DNA of 46,420 bases from Candidatus Accumulibacter contiguus (GCF_012940005.1 NZ_SPMX01000058.1:1-46420), one strand, 5' to 3'; positions 1 through 8,214 are shown, counted from the first letter of the stretch. Notes: generated by a model from the sequence alone, not told the origin. Program-made: numbers and translations.

Positions 1-361
1 GACCCGTTCCATTCGGGATTCTCCGAGAGTGAGTTGCAGCGCTGGCTAGAATGGGGGGGAATGGATGGTGCGACAGTTCCATCGCAGCTCCTCCGCCGTC
101 GAAGGGCGCAATGGCCGCTTGTCCCAGTTGTATCATAACGGGCGAGGTCTGACGAAATGCCGCCTGGCTGCGCTAACGGTTATCCACAACTATGGGGTGA
201 GACGTAGTGACGGCACTATCGCAGCCGAACGTCTGTTTAGCACCTCTTTCCCTGATCTTTTCGATTGGCTGCTCAACCAGATGGGGGAACTTCCCTTACC
301 GAGGAAGTCCCGCCACCGGGTTGTGCATAACCCATTGAAGTTAGAGATTGTCCCGGCTTAA
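1..361 (+). pseudogene. C-terminal remnant of a DUF6399-type transposase, frameshifted
   Basis: The reading frame enters from the left window edge in frame 1 (DPFHSGFSESELQRWLEW) and continues in frame 2 from about base 62 (WMVRQFHRSSSAVEGRNG), ending at TAA 359-361. The RSSSAVEGRNGRLS and LTVIHNYGVRR stretches match what I know of the C-terminal DUF6399 region of a large transposase-like family. The two halves join in frame if one G is removed from the G7 run at 53-59, so this copy carries a +1 frameshift or a sequencing error. The element's right end lies just past the stop, because the neighbouring ATPase gene loses homology at about 371. The 5' part lies outside the window. Confidence 0.7.
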
Positions 362-1030
362 GTGGGAAGCCGAGAAATCTTCTTCGAGCACGTCGTTGCG
401 ATTGTCGGATCTTTGCGGTTCGCGGAATACTGCATTCCGCCCAAACGCCCATTCCCGGTAGATGCGCACGCGCTCGTAGTTTTGGGCCAGCCAGGCCAGT
501 TCCGGATAGGCTTCGGGGTCGCGCCGTTGTGCCAGGATCGAGCGATCCGCTTCGATCGACGCCCTGGTCAGACCACGTTTGCCATGGCCACTTGTATTGA
601 CGACCGGCTGGCCGTGCTGGTAGCGGTAAAAGAAGTCAACGTCTGGCTGCCCCGCCTGCGGGCGCGCTCGCTCCACACGCTCGTCCTCAAGGGAAAATGC
701 CTGCGCCACCGAACGGAACGAGAGCAGATGGCGCAGCGGTATCGAGTCTTTGGCGTCTCTCACGACGCAATCGACCGACGCCGGCTCTTTCGTCCCGCCC
801 TTCCATATCCATTCCCCGACGCCGCCTCCCTTTCGAGTCACCTCCCGAAGTTCCTTCGGAGCCGAACGTATCAGGCTGATCGCTTCAAAAAGATTCGACT
901 TGCCGCTGCCGTTGGGACCAATGAGGAGATTCAGCGCCTGGAGTTCAATGCCAGGATTGTCAGTGCCGAAAGACAGAAAATTTCTTGGCGCCAGATGGCG
1001 GATCAAAATGCAGTTGCTCGGGTCGGGCAT
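341..1030 (-). pseudogene. AAA-family ATPase, 3' end removed by a transposable element
   Basis: N-terminal part of a predicted ATP-binding protein of the AAA15/SMC-like type. RNFLSFG is followed by a Walker A motif GPNGSGKSN at about residues 39-47. Homology runs to about residue 219 (EEDF). The last ten codons are read out of the flanking transposase remnant. Walker B, signature and D-loop regions, expected further on in a protein of roughly 380 residues, are absent, so ATP hydrolysis should be lost. The ATG lies 3 bp after the hsdS stop, so it was the last preserved gene of the hsdM operon. In related loci such ATPases often accompany a small DUF4276/Toprim partner. None is visible here and it may lie beyond the element. 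Confidence 0.75.
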
Positions 1031-1033
1031 GGT

Positions 1034-2449
1034 TCAAGTCTCCTCAGCGTCAACTTCATCCAGATTGCCAGCGTCGTTGAGCATTTCGCCAACGACTTCT
1101 GCAGATATGTCAGGCGCAACTTCGTCGGGCAGGCGCGTCGCCGCCTCGCGCACGTCGAGCTTGCCGGTCACGACGTCGGCGACGAGGCGAGTGCGGTATT
1201 CGCGGAGCAGGTCGATTTCGCGTTCGAGGCGATCTATCACCACCTCAATCGGATGGGTTTCGGCCCCAATACGCTCGACGACTGCTTCCTGCTCTCGCTT
1301 CGGGGGCAACGCCAGATAGTAGTTTCTTATCGTAGAGATGTTCACGTGGGGCGCGGTTGCGCCCATCACATCCTGAAGGGCCTGCCCGTATGTGGATCGA
1401 CTATTCAACAGCCACATTACAAACTTGCTGCAGTGTTCGGTCGCAATCCTGAAGACCATCATGCGCTGTGATATGCACAATTGGGCGGCCGCCGGTACGC
1501 ACGCCGCGATTCCGAAACGTTCGCCCTCTCTTGAATAGAGAATATCTCCTTCTTGAGGTTGTAGTCGCGTCGTCCAACGCGCGTAGTCGCGTGAAGAGAC
1601 CTTCTTCGCTTGGTCGACAAGAACAACCCCAGCGACAATATCGGCAGTTCGGATCGCCGGATGCGTGCCGGCGTCTGAATACCTCGGCGTCGCATGGAGG
1701 CAGTCTACGATATTCAGGGCTACAAACTTCAGCCGCCATACCCGCCAATGCTGCGGAATGTCGCCGAGCCAGGGGATGCCGGAGGGTTTGAGGGGGACGG
1801 AGGGGTCGAGGCCGCGGGTGACGGCGCGGTGGATGATGGCCTGCTTCTGCTCGTTGAGCAGCGCGATCACCTTCCGCTTCGCCCGGATTGCCCGCTCCAA
1901 CCGCCCGTTCGCCCAGTCCAAAAACCGCACGATCGCCGCCTGCTCTGCGGGTGGTGGGAGCGCGACGGGCATCCGCTTGAAGTGCGAGAAGTCCAAGCCC
2001 TGGCGAAGTCCCGAGCCGTAGCCGTAAATGGCCTTGCTCATATCCCAGACGTTGAGGAACTGAAAACCAAAGTCGGGACTGACACCTGTGTTCACTCGCA
2101 AGGCTAAGTAGGCTGATGTGATGATGCCACGATCGCGGACCATTCCTACACGGAGGCTGGTATGGTCATTCTGAAGATCGGTGGTGCGAAGGACGATGTC
2201 GCCCGGATTGACGATCTGATAGGTTTCGAACGATTCAGGTACTAGGCCGTGGAGTTTCTCCGCAGGCTTGATGACGATGCGACCATAGCTGAGAGAAAGC
2301 ACGGTCTTCTCCTTCATGCCGTGGTTGCGTTCGCGATTGGGCACGAAAGCACCAAACGCGGGCCGGTTTTCCCAATGGCTCGGCACCTTCCCGAGCCACG
2401 GCAACCCGGACTCCTTGTACTCCGCATACGGCCTGAGGTCGGCGATCAT
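1034..2449 (-). CDS. hsdS: Type I restriction-modification specificity subunit HsdS
   Basis: 471-residue DNA-recognition subunit that directs the HsdM methyltransferase (and HsdR where present) to a bipartite target. Two target-recognition domains are visible, each opened by the family signature (ESGLPWLGKVPSHW near residue 13; PSGIPWLGDIPQHW near 215). Each is followed by a helical spacer (LPPPAEQAAIVRFLDWANGR; LPPKREQEAVVERI) ending in AVTRGLD and DVVTGKLDV. The ATG is set by the ATGA overlap with the upstream DUF1016 gene. A long same-frame extension upstream is Arg/Ala-rich out-of-frame translation of that gene and was discarded. Order is hsdM-DUF1016-hsdS-ATPase. Confidence 0.9.
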   Translation of the reverse strand: MIADLRPYAEYKESGLPWLGKVPSHWENRPAFGAFVPNRERNHGMKEKTVLSLSYGRIVIKPAEKLHGLVPESFETYQIVNPGDIVLRTTDLQNDHTSLRVGMVRDRGIITSAYLALRVNTGVSPDFGFQFLNVWDMSKAIYGYGSGLRQGLDFSHFKRMPVALPPPAEQAAIVRFLDWANGRLERAIRAKRKVIALLNEQKQAIIHRAVTRGLDPSVPLKPSGIPWLGDIPQHWRVWRLKFVALNIVDCLHATPRYSDAGTHPAIRTADIVAGVVLVDQAKKVSSRDYARWTTRLQPQEGDILYSREGERFGIAACVPAAAQLCISQRMMVFRIATEHCSKFVMWLLNSRSTYGQALQDVMGATAPHVNISTIRNYYLALPPKREQEAVVERIGAETHPIEVVIDRLEREIDLLREYRTRLVADVVTGKLDVREAATRLPDEVAPDISAEVVGEMLNDAGNLDEVDAEET

Positions 2450-3585
2450 GGATCCCCCACCACCGCTCGCCGGGCGGCGCTCTCGCGGGCGTGCTCGATC
2501 GCCTGGTGCAGCCGCGCACGCAGCAAAGGCAGCGGCGGCAACTCCGTCAGGTACTCGCTGACGCGGATCGATTTGGCATCGAGCTGCAGCAATTCCACCT
2601 GCTCGGCGTCTGCGGACGCGCACAGGATGAGTCCGATCGGGGCTTCCTCGCCGGGAGCGCGTTCGTGCTTGTCCAGCCAGCGCAGGTACAGTTCCATCTG
2701 CCCGACATGGCCCGGCTGGAAGGATTCCAGCTTCAGTTCGACGGCGATCAGCCGGCGCAGATGACGGTGGAAGAAAAGCAGGTCGAGATGAAAATCGTCC
2801 CTGCCGACGCTGATGCGCTTTTGCCGGGCGACGAAGGCGAAGCCGCTGCCCAGTTCCAGCAACACCCCCTCGATCTCGCGCAGGATGGCGCTCTCGAGGT
2901 CGCGTTCGCTGTAGGCGCCCTTGAGTCCCAGCAGGTCGAGCAGGTAGGGATCGCGAAAGACGATGTCGGGGCTCATCTGCCCGTCGCGAAGTCTGCCGAT
3001 CTCCGCCGCGATGACGTCTTGCGGCTTCTTCGACAGCGCGGTGCGCTCGAACAACAGGCCGCCGATCTTCTGGCGCAGCGTGCGCACGTCCCAACGCTCG
3101 ATGCGGCACATCTCCGCGTAAAAATCGCGGGCCAGCGGATCCTTGAGCGGCAACAGCTCGACGAAATGGCTCCAGCTCAATTGTGTCGACAGCGTCGACA
3201 CAATCTCCTGGTTCGTGAAACCCTGACAGAACTGAATGGCGCGATAGAGCGAGCGGAGGGTAAAGGCCTGCCCGAATTCGACGGTCAATTCGCGTGACAC
3301 GGTCGCGAGAATGCGTTTTCCGTACGGCGCCCGCTCATCCTGAAGACTCTCGGCGAGGAGTCGACGCCCGAGATGCCAGTACAGCAGCGTCGTGGTCGAA
3401 TTCGCAACTGTGGCAATCCGCTGGCGGGCGGACTGGATCAGTTCTCTCAAGTCAGTGAGGAGCGCCGCCTCATCCACGACGACAGGCACCTGTGCCCTGG
3501 CGGTATGCCCGGCGTGCTCTTGCCTCCCGGTCTGTAGCGCAGAGGGCTTGAGTTCCTGGGGCAAAGTAGTGGACTTCTTCTTCAT
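2446..3585 (-). CDS. DUF1016 / YhcG-type PDDEXK nuclease-family protein
   Basis: 379 residues. The N-terminal DUF1016 domain (about 40-190) contains the typical YWHLGRRL and ELTVEFGQAFTLRSLYRAIQF stretches. The C-terminal PDDEXK-like domain (about 210-350) has the probable catalytic core DFHLDLLFFHRHLRRLIAVELK, with Asp and Glu-x-Lys placed as in this nuclease family. The gene overlaps hsdM at its start and hsdS at its end by ATGA, so it is translationally coupled inside a type I R-M operon. Proteins of this family are repeatedly found in such operons, but their role there is not settled. With no hsdR in view, a substitute or accessory nuclease role is possible but unproven. Confidence 0.85.
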   Translation of the reverse strand: MKKKSTTLPQELKPSALQTGRQEHAGHTARAQVPVVVDEAALLTDLRELIQSARQRIATVANSTTTLLYWHLGRRLLAESLQDERAPYGKRILATVSRELTVEFGQAFTLRSLYRAIQFCQGFTNQEIVSTLSTQLSWSHFVELLPLKDPLARDFYAEMCRIERWDVRTLRQKIGGLLFERTALSKKPQDVIAAEIGRLRDGQMSPDIVFRDPYLLDLLGLKGAYSERDLESAILREIEGVLLELGSGFAFVARQKRISVGRDDFHLDLLFFHRHLRRLIAVELKLESFQPGHVGQMELYLRWLDKHERAPGEEAPIGLILCASADAEQVELLQLDAKSIRVSEYLTELPPLPLLRARLHQAIEHARESAARRAVVGDP

Positions 3586-5885
3586 CGCTGACCGACCCTG
3601 AGCAGACCATCCAGCAAGCCCTCGGCCTCCTTCTCGATGGCCAGGATGTCGGCGCTGATCTCTTCGAGCGTGCGCAGCGGCGGCGGCTTGTAGAAGTGGC
3701 GCGTGAAGCTGATCTCGTAGCCGATCTTGGTGGCGTCGTCCCTGATCCACGCGTCGGGCGTGTACGGCAGCACCTCGCGGCGGATGAAGGCTTCGATGCC
3801 GCCGTCTTCGAGCAGCGGCACCTGCTCGGTATCGCGCAGGTCGGCATCGGGCTCGTACTCGACGATGGCGGGCCTGCCATCCACGCTCACCGCGTAGAGG
3901 CCGCGCAGCGGCTCGGCCCTGACCTTGCCGGGCTTGTGCACCCTGGAGATGACCGGCGGTGCGCTCTCGACGCGCCAGCTCACGGCTTTGAGGATCTGCT
4001 TGAGGTCGGCGGCGGCGAGTTTGATCCCGGCCGTCTTCAGCGCGGCGTCCACGCGGTCGCGGAAGACGTTGTGATCGTCGAAGAGCGCCTCGCCCAGCAG
4101 CACGCGCAGCCGGGTAGCCACGTCGACCAGGCGGCCGTCGCGTTCCCAGGTCCTGGCGTCGAGCAGCTTCTTCTTCTGTCGCTCGGGCAGGCCCCTCTTC
4201 GTGCCGCCTTCGTCGTCTTCGCCTTCGGGGTCGTCGCTGCTGCCCCAGTCGGCGAGGCGCTTCTCGAGCGCGACGGAAACCGCCGAGAAACGGCTGAACA
4301 GGTCGTCGCCGAACTCTTCGTAGAGCGCGGCGCGCAGGTCCTCGTCGCCGGAGTTGAAGCGCAGCGTTTCGATGGCCTTGAGCGAAAGCTGGCTGTGCAG
4401 GCGCAGCGGGCGCTCGACGGTGACCTTCCAGTAGCCGAAAGCGGCATTCGGGAAGATCTTCGACTCGGGCGTCTCCGCGAAGTCGAGGAAGCAGCGGCTG
4501 ATGCGCTCGATGTCCTCAAGCGAGAGTTCGCAGTTCTTCTTGCCGAGGTTTTTGCGCAGCGGCTTGAACCACTGGCTGGCGTCAATGAGCTGCACCCGGC
4601 CCTGGCGGTGCGCAGGCTTGCGGTTGGACAGCACCCAGATGTAGGTGGCGATGCCGGTGTTGTAGAAGAGGTTGAGCGGCAGCGCGACGATGGCTTCGAG
4701 CCAGTCGTTCTCGATCAGCCAGCGGCGGATGTTGCTCTCGCCCTGGCCGGCATCGCCGGTGAACAGCGAACTGCCGTTATGCACCTCGGCGATGCGGCTG
4801 CCGAGGGCCGACTGGCCGTTCATCTTGGATGCCATGTTGGCGAGGAAGAGCATTTGCCCGTCGCTCGAACGCGTGACGAGCGACAGCTCCTCGCCCTGGT
4901 GCATGACCTTGAAGCGCGGGTCGCGCATGCCGTCCTTGCCGCCCATGGCTTCCAGGTCCTTCTTCCAGCTCTTGCCGTAGGGCAGGTTGGCGAGCATGAA
5001 ATCGAACTCGCGGGCGGGGAAGGCGTCGTGCGCCAGCGTGGACCACTCGGCGCCGCCGACGATGTGCTCGGCGCTCTCGCCTTCGCCCTTCAGCAGCATG
5101 TCGGCCTTGCAGACGGCGTAGGTCTCGGGGTTGATCTCCTGGCCGTAGAGCAGGCACCTGACCTGCTGGCTGCGCGCGGCGGCGATCGCCGTCAGCGTCT
5201 CCTCGGCGACGGTGAGCATGCCGCCGGTGCCGCAGGCGCAATCGTAGAGCAGGTAGGTGCCGGACCGGATCGCGGACTCGATCGGCCGGAACACCAGATT
5301 CGCCATCAGGCGAACCGCGTCGCGCGGCGTCCAGTGCTCGCCCGCTTCTTCGTTGTTCTCCTCATTGAACTTGCGCACCAGTTCCTCGAAGACCGTTCCC
5401 ATCGAGTGGTTGTCGATGCCGGCCGGCGAGAGGTCGATGTCGGGGTCGAGGAACTTGTTGATCAGCGTGCCGATGGCGTCAGCCCTCGACAGCGTCTGCA
5501 ACTGGTTGCGGAATTTGAAGTTTTCGAGGATGTCCTGGACGTTGGGCGAGAAGCCGTTGAGGTAGTCCTCAAAGTCCGCCAGAAGCTGTTGCTGGCTTCC
5601 TCTGGACTTGAGATCACGCAGGGTGAACTTCGATGTGTTGTAGAACGCTTGACCCGCAGCATCACACAGCGCGGCGCGTTGCTCGGTGATATGCGCCTCG
5701 TCGAGCATTCTCTTGGTGGCGAGCACCTGCTCCTTGGCCGGCTCAAGCACCGCGTCCATGCGCCGGATGACGCACATCGGCAGGATCACGTCCGGGTACT
5801 TGCCGCGCTTGAAAAGATCGCGCAGGACGTCGTCAGCGATGCCCCAGATGAAGGAGACGATTTTGTTGTGCGTTGCCTGAGCCAC
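3582..5885 (-). CDS. hsdM: Type I restriction-modification DNA methyltransferase subunit HsdM
   Basis: 767-residue N6-adenine methyltransferase subunit. An N-terminal HsdM helical domain occupies about residues 8-150 and the N6_Mtase domain about 160-500. The SAM-binding motif is DCACGTGG and the catalytic motif IV reads NLPYG where NPPY/F is usual. The protein is longer than classic HsdM (about 520), with a C-terminal extension rich in charged residues that resembles the long-HsdM subfamily. Start: GTG at 5883-5885 with AAGGAG 10 bp upstream. The nearby ATG is out of frame. A TG-TATGCT extended -10-like element lies at about 5916-5924 (minus strand), without a good -35. First gene of the operon. 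Confidence 0.9.
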   Translation of the reverse strand: MAQATHNKIVSFIWGIADDVLRDLFKRGKYPDVILPMCVIRRMDAVLEPAKEQVLATKRMLDEAHITEQRAALCDAAGQAFYNTSKFTLRDLKSRGSQQQLLADFEDYLNGFSPNVQDILENFKFRNQLQTLSRADAIGTLINKFLDPDIDLSPAGIDNHSMGTVFEELVRKFNEENNEEAGEHWTPRDAVRLMANLVFRPIESAIRSGTYLLYDCACGTGGMLTVAEETLTAIAAARSQQVRCLLYGQEINPETYAVCKADMLLKGEGESAEHIVGGAEWSTLAHDAFPAREFDFMLANLPYGKSWKKDLEAMGGKDGMRDPRFKVMHQGEELSLVTRSSDGQMLFLANMASKMNGQSALGSRIAEVHNGSSLFTGDAGQGESNIRRWLIENDWLEAIVALPLNLFYNTGIATYIWVLSNRKPAHRQGRVQLIDASQWFKPLRKNLGKKNCELSLEDIERISRCFLDFAETPESKIFPNAAFGYWKVTVERPLRLHSQLSLKAIETLRFNSGDEDLRAALYEEFGDDLFSRFSAVSVALEKRLADWGSSDDPEGEDDEGGTKRGLPERQKKKLLDARTWERDGRLVDVATRLRVLLGEALFDDHNVFRDRVDAALKTAGIKLAAADLKQILKAVSWRVESAPPVISRVHKPGKVRAEPLRGLYAVSVDGRPAIVEYEPDADLRDTEQVPLLEDGGIEAFIRREVLPYTPDAWIRDDATKIGYEISFTRHFYKPPPLRTLEEISADILAIEKEAEGLLDGLLRVGQR

Positions 5886-6113
5886 TTTTGGGGCGCTCCT
5901 TGCATGTAACTGCGCAGCATATCATGGGCGACACGGTTGATCCCCTCGCCCCGTCCCAATCGCGGGAGCGGAATGGCCGCTCAAGTTTGCACACCGGCCA
6001 TGCAGCATCGAAAGTCCGCCTCGTATCATGGGTCGGCTTCTGGCCGATTGTACTCATAGAGTATCGTTGCCGATAGCGGCCGCACACCGAAATCTCGTTG
6101 TCGCACAAGACCT
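5886..6113. other. Intergenic region upstream of hsdM
   Basis: No gene is supported here. The part nearest hsdM carries its Shine-Dalgarno sequence (5896-5901, minus strand) and a weak extended -10 element (about 5916-5924). A 13-bp inverted repeat TACTC-ATA-GAGTA lies at 6051-6063, far enough upstream to be unrelated or a regulatory site; nothing further supports it. Confidence 0.3.
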
Positions 6114-6238
6114 TCAAGGCAGCAGCGCCAGCGCCAGATGGTCTTCGGCGGCATGGGCGATCACCGTCGCGGGCAGCAGGTTCATGATGCTCACGTCGTC
6201 GTGACGGCTGCACGCGATGTGCTCGCCGATGGCTTCGA
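6114..6238 (-). pseudogene. Possible modC (molybdate ABC transporter ATPase) TOBE-domain remnant
   Basis: About 40 codons read AIGEHIACSRHDD-VSIMNLLPATVIAHAAEDH-LALALL before a stop. The SIMNLLPATV core resembles the start of the molybdate-binding TOBE domain at the C-terminus of ModC proteins, where a DVSLALxRPxxxSIxNxLPAxV pattern is usual. No start codon, Walker motifs or ABC domain are near, and the frame stops a few residues later, so this would be a scrap of a lost gene. nifQ and nifE in the same zone make a molybdate-transport neighbour plausible. The short match leaves real doubt. Confidence 0.35.
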
Positions 6239-6331
6239 AGGCCAACTTACTGGCCGGCACTGCAAGTCGACAGACAGAAGTGCATCGGCGCTTGCCCGTA
6301 AGCAAAACTACCGCACAGCCGACACGCTATT

Positions 6332-6661
6332 TCAATCGAACAACTCGGCGTGCGTGCCCGCACGCACAAAAACGACCAGACCGGTCTTGCCGCTGTCGTC
6401 GAGCTTGTAGGTGAGCAGGAAATCGCCACCAATATGGCATTCCCTGTGGCCTTCCCAATGACCGAGCAAGGGATGATCCTGCCATTCCGGTCCCAGGGGT
6501 GCCGTATTGGCAATCAAGAGAAGCATGGCCTCCTTGAGCCGATTCATGTCGTAACGGCCAGCCCTGGACAAGCGTTCCCAGTCTTTCAGAAAGGTCTTCG
6601 CATAGTCTGCCGCACGCGGCAACAGCGCGCGTTTACTCGCGGCTGTTCTTTTCGAGGTCAT
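6332..6661 (-). CDS. YafQ-family mRNA-interferase toxin
   Basis: 109-residue toxin of the RelE/YafQ type, a ribosome-dependent endoribonuclease in the families characterised. The core YDMNRLKEAMLLL, DHPLLGHWEGHRECHIGGDFLLTYKL and C-terminal GTHAELF match the family, with the His-Asp-His pattern expected at the active site (His of DHPL, His-x-x-x-Asp of CHIGGD, His of GTHA). The ATG chosen overlaps the antitoxin gene by 29 bp. A start a few codons later would also fit the usual length of about 92 residues. Paired with the DinJ/RelB-type antitoxin immediately upstream; likely autoregulated by that antitoxin. Confidence 0.85.
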   Translation of the reverse strand: MTSKRTAASKRALLPRAADYAKTFLKDWERLSRAGRYDMNRLKEAMLLLIANTAPLGPEWQDHPLLGHWEGHRECHIGGDFLLTYKLDDSGKTGLVVFVRAGTHAELFD

Positions 6662-6911
6662 CAAACTGTTCGGTGGCCGTAGCAAAGCGTGCGCGGTGCG
6701 TGTGGGCAATTTCGTCGGCTTCGGCCATCGCACTGCACGTTTCGGCATTCGGTAGCTTGAGCGCGAACGGGAGTTGTTTCTCGGCCGCCACGCGGGTCAG
6801 AAACACGCGCACCGCGTCGGAAAGCGACAGTCCCATCGCGGCCAGCGTTTCCGTAGCCTGCGCCTTGATTTCTTCGCTCACGCGAACATGCACCATTGTC
6901 GTAGCAGCCAT
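6633..6911 (-). CDS. RelB/DinJ-family antitoxin
   Basis: 92 residues. The N-terminal ribbon-helix-helix segment (VHVRVSEEIKAQATETLAAMGLSLSDAVRVFLTRVAAE, in sections) is typical of DinJ/RelB antitoxins, which bind their own promoter and neutralise the toxin through the C-terminal tail. Two adjacent ATGs follow GGAGG. The second (6909-6911) has the better 5-bp spacing and was chosen. The 5' end lies only 26 bp from the left inverted repeat of the small mobile element at 6938-7253, so that element has replaced or moved the original promoter region. Confidence 0.85.
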   Translation of the reverse strand: MAATTMVHVRVSEEIKAQATETLAAMGLSLSDAVRVFLTRVAAEKQLPFALKLPNAETCSAMAEADEIAHTHRARFATATEQFDDLEKNSRE

Positions 6912-6937
6912 CATCGCCTCCGTCAATCAGTGAGATA

Positions 6938-7253
6938 GTGTCTGAACGAAAAGTCTAAAAAACGCCTTTACTACAAATGCTTAGGAACGTTCAAAAAAAC
7001 AACCTGCGGAAATTCATTGCTGGACTGGGAAAACGGTGGGATTCCATTGATCAGCTTTCGCAAATTGTTATTGAAACGTTCCTTAGGTGCTACTTTACAA
7101 AACGAAGATTTTGGCATTTGAAGTTCATATGCATAAATATGACGAAGTTTGAGCCGTTTAACCCCAAATATCTCTAGTGCATAAAATATTCGTTTCTGAA
7201 AAACCCACTCAAAGCCTTGCGCGGCAAGGCTCTTGGAATTTCCGTTCAGACAC
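6938..7253. mobile_element. 316-bp MITE-like non-autonomous element with TIRs and 6-bp target duplication
   Basis: The ends are inverted repeats: left 6938-6952 GTGTCTGAACGAAAA, right 7239-7253 whose reverse complement is GTGTCTGAACGGAAA (14 of 15 match). GAGATA lies directly outside both ends (6932-6937 and 7254-7259), as expected for a 6-bp target-site duplication. The interior is much more AT-rich than its surroundings and holds no recognisable transposase, so it must have been moved in trans. A second internal inverted repeat pairs 6980-6995 with 7071-7086. I cannot name the parental IS family from the ends alone. Confidence 0.8.
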
Positions 7254-7476
7254 GAGATACATTGTATTGCAATTGACCGCCCAGCGTAGCACGAAGCTGC
7301 CGCGGCTCGCGTTGGATCGCTGGATCGACCGAGCGACAGGGTGTTCGCCGAATGCAAAAGCCGCTCGGACGGCTCAGGCTGCTCATCCCGAAGCAATGCA
7401 GGTCGCCTCGCCACTGAACCGGGCATGACGCGTGCTGAACGCCTGCTACCCGACGGTAGCAAGAAAATAACCAGCA

Positions 7477-8028
7477 TCATGGCGAGCCATCCTCGGGCCC
7501 GAAACACAGCGCACGATCGCAGCACTCGGCGCAATGCGGTGCCTTGCAGATCGGTACCCCGGCGCGCTCGCAGAGTTGCCGGTAGAAGAACTTCTTCCAT
7601 TTCATGTCGCCGCTGTTCTTCGCCGCCAGGCCGGGGAAGTTCTCGCGCAGCAAATCCGACAAGGCCTGGCGGTTGGGCAGACCCATGTCCTGCCAGAGAT
7701 GCTTCTCTCCCATCGCCGCCGTGGCGATCGCATGACACAGCCAGGCACCCGCCTCGTCGGGTCGGGCACGGGATTCCAGGAGCAGTTCGACGAGGTCGTG
7801 AAACTCGTCGTCGCCAGGTTCCGGGGCCGGAACACCGACAGCGGGTTCCCACACCGTGCCAGGGAAATACGTCGCCAGCAAAGCCCGCAGGCGATCTTCC
7901 GACAAGCCTCGCAGCAGCGGCTGGCGGCATGCTGCCAGAGACTGGCCAATGACGCCGACGAACGCGAGTGTGCACAGGTCTTGCTTGTGCGGCGTAGGCG
8001 GCCACGGATTCTTGGTCGGATCGAGCAT
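7477..8028 (-). CDS. nifQ: Nitrogen-fixation molybdenum protein NifQ
   Basis: 183 residues. NifQ carries an Fe-S cluster and supplies molybdenum to NifEN/NifH for FeMo-cofactor assembly. The C-terminal cysteine motif C161-x4-C166-x2-C169-x5-C175 and the preceding MKWKKFFYRQLCE segment are diagnostic of the family. ATG 8026-8028 follows GGGA at 8-bp spacing. A sigma-54-type promoter lies about 35 bp upstream, and the gene is divergent from nifE with a NifA-type site between them. The gene looks intact although its partner nifE is broken. Confidence 0.92.
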   Translation of the reverse strand: MLDPTKNPWPPTPHKQDLCTLAFVGVIGQSLAACRQPLLRGLSEDRLRALLATYFPGTVWEPAVGVPAPEPGDDEFHDLVELLLESRARPDEAGAWLCHAIATAAMGEKHLWQDMGLPNRQALSDLLRENFPGLAAKNSGDMKWKKFFYRQLCERAGVPICKAPHCAECCDRALCFGPEDGSP

Positions 8029-8060
8029 ATGGGATTTCCCGGCAGCAGATACACCACCCT

Positions 8061-8077
8061 ACGCAAGAGCCGTGCCC
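8061..8077 (-). promoter_or_regulatory. Sigma-54 promoter of nifQ
   Basis: On the minus strand the site reads GGGCACG-GCTC-TTGCG, with GG and GC separated by exactly 10 bp, as in the -24/-12 consensus (T)GGCACG-N4-TTGC. The predicted start near 8051 leaves a short leader of about 22 nt before the nifQ ATG. Nitrogen-fixation genes are classically transcribed by sigma-54 with NifA. Confidence 0.75.
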
Positions 8078-8198
8078 ATACGCTGGTGATGGCGCGTGCA
8101 TCCCTGGAAAAGCGCTACCCATGCGGCTCTGCGGCCAGTCGTGGAGCAGCCGCGTAGCGGCAACTCTCCTGCCTCCTGACCATGTCGCAATGTCTCAA

Positions 8199-8214
8199 TG
8201 TCGCAAACCCGACA
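8199..8214. promoter_or_regulatory. NifA upstream activator site TGT-N10-ACA
   Basis: TGT-CGCAAACCCG-ACA matches the NifA consensus TGT-N10-ACA. It sits in the nifQ/nifE intergenic region, centred about 78 bp upstream of the predicted nifE start and about 155 bp upstream of the nifQ start, both workable distances for an enhancer-binding protein. The consensus is short, so chance occurrence is possible, but its position between two sigma-54 promoters supports it. Confidence 0.65.

Noticed and set aside
3696-5909. A 737-codon plus-strand open frame opposite hsdM
   Set aside because: It is antisense to a clearly recognised methyltransferase, rich in Ala, Val, Arg and Gly from GC-rich codon mirroring, and has no domain signature.
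6977-7177. A 66-codon frame inside the MITE
   Set aside because: No similarity I can recognise, no Shine-Dalgarno sequence, and it lies in an AT-rich non-coding element.
7445-7460. Hairpin GCTACC-CGAC-GGTAGC just after nifQ as its terminator
   Set aside because: The stem is only 6 bp and no T-run follows it in the nifQ direction; the T-rich part lies on the wrong side.
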